Source of the DNA: Rhizobiales bacterium Ga0077525
GTDB lineage: Bacteria; Pseudomonadota; Alphaproteobacteria; Rhizobiales; Xanthobacteraceae
Reading direction: 5' to 3'
Assembly (NCBI GenBank): GCA_001464835.1
Contig: LNDS01000047.1
Span: 1 to 34,498, forward strand
DNA: 34,498 bases
The position numbers and the translations under genes were made by a program. Under the pieces are notes generated by a model. That model worked only from the letters and a program-made list of their open reading frames with translations, did no database searches and was not told the DNA's origin. This document shows positions 34,402 to 34,498 of this stretch, piece after piece (the first letter of the stretch is position 1; each line of letters opens with the position of its first letter).

Positions 34402-34498
34402 TGGCCTGCACCCGGTTTCGAAGACACCAAGTTAGGTGTTTTAATGGAACCGGAGGTGCGTCATGGAACGTCGGAAGTTTACACGGGAGTTCAAGCTT
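34402..34498 (+). mobile_element. Left end of an IS3-family insertion sequence
   Basis: It begins with TGGCCTGCACCCGGTTTCGA (34402-34421), a TG start as IS3 ends have, with a small inverted pair ACACC (34424-34428) and GGTGT (34435-34439). CCGGAGGTGCGTC gives a ribosome site before a transposase start at 34463. The element continues past the right edge, so its other end and target duplication are not visible. Confidence 0.65.
34463..34498 (+). CDS. IS3-family transposase OrfA, first 12 codons only
   Basis: MERRKFTREFKL matches the start of the OrfA helix-turn-helix protein of IS3-type elements (the usual pattern is a basic start then F-T-EFK). GGAGG lies 8 bases before the ATG at 34463. Truncated by the window edge. 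Confidence 0.75.
   Translation, partial: MERRKFTREFKL

Noticed and set aside
1..34498. CRISPR array, prophage, toxin-antitoxin or defence island
   Set aside because: I saw no evenly spaced direct repeats, no structural phage genes, and no toxin-antitoxin or defence-gene signatures.

Overview
The window is high-GC bacterial DNA with alphaproteobacterial features. The gene content (imuA-imuB-dnaE2 cassette, GlmM, Bfd/bacterioferritin, Omp25-type porin-like proteins, SerC/SerA, PurA, RpoH, RluD) and the regulatory motifs I can read (a GTTC-N7-GTTC LexA box, TTAA-N7-TTAA CtrA-type boxes, ICE/Irr-like sites) point to Rhizobiales. The G/C-rich palindromic dispersed repeats look most like those of the Bradyrhizobium/Rhodopseudomonas/Pseudolabrys neighbourhood. 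Genus is inference.

Layout. 1-4447 (minus): SOS mutagenesis operon imuA-imuB-dnaE2, with dnaE2 running off the left edge. A LexA box at 4506-4520 sits between imuA and a divergent cyclic-nucleotide-domain/thioredoxin-reductase-like fusion. 6464-11540: a block of single metabolic genes (DUF3422 membrane protein, PPOX-type flavin protein, LLM-class oxidoreductase, hotdog thioesterase, FMN alpha-hydroxyacid oxidase) separated by several palindromic repeats. 11806-14811: glmM, an SRPBCC protein, then the iron pair bfd and bfr behind two ICE-like sites. 15130-17841: three outer-membrane beta-barrel genes in a row, the first two each with an exact CtrA-type box and the third frameshifted. 17976-23828: serC, serA, purA and a conserved one-TM protein. 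24049-28527: a small protein, a DUF2189 membrane protein, a Lys-rich histone-tail-like protein, rpoH with a strong terminator, rluD and a divergent small membrane protein. 28602-28676: tRNA-Glu(CTC), whose 3' end overlaps a metallophosphoesterase/diacylglycerol-kinase-type pair. 30623-33973: a HTH plus periplasmic-binding-protein-like regulator, a DUF971 protein, two small membrane proteins and an AI-2E family transporter. 34076-34498: a decayed accessory patch with a palindromic repeat, a DUF559 remnant, the 3' end of an unrecognised gene and the left end of an IS3-type element that interrupts it.

Most unusual feature: dnaE2 carries two insertions of a palindromic dispersed repeat inside its coding region (about 344-434 and 1683-1800). 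Both are read in the same orientation and frame and encode related proline-rich peptides (shared PNPPPFRG). The 1.7-kb copy keeps the frame. The 0.4-kb copy is one base out of frame, and that base coincides with a G6 run (385-390) where the sister copy has G5. Either dnaE2 is freshly inactivated or there is a one-base homopolymer error or slippage site. Apart from this the window is mostly ordinary core genome; I see no CRISPR array, phage or new defence system.
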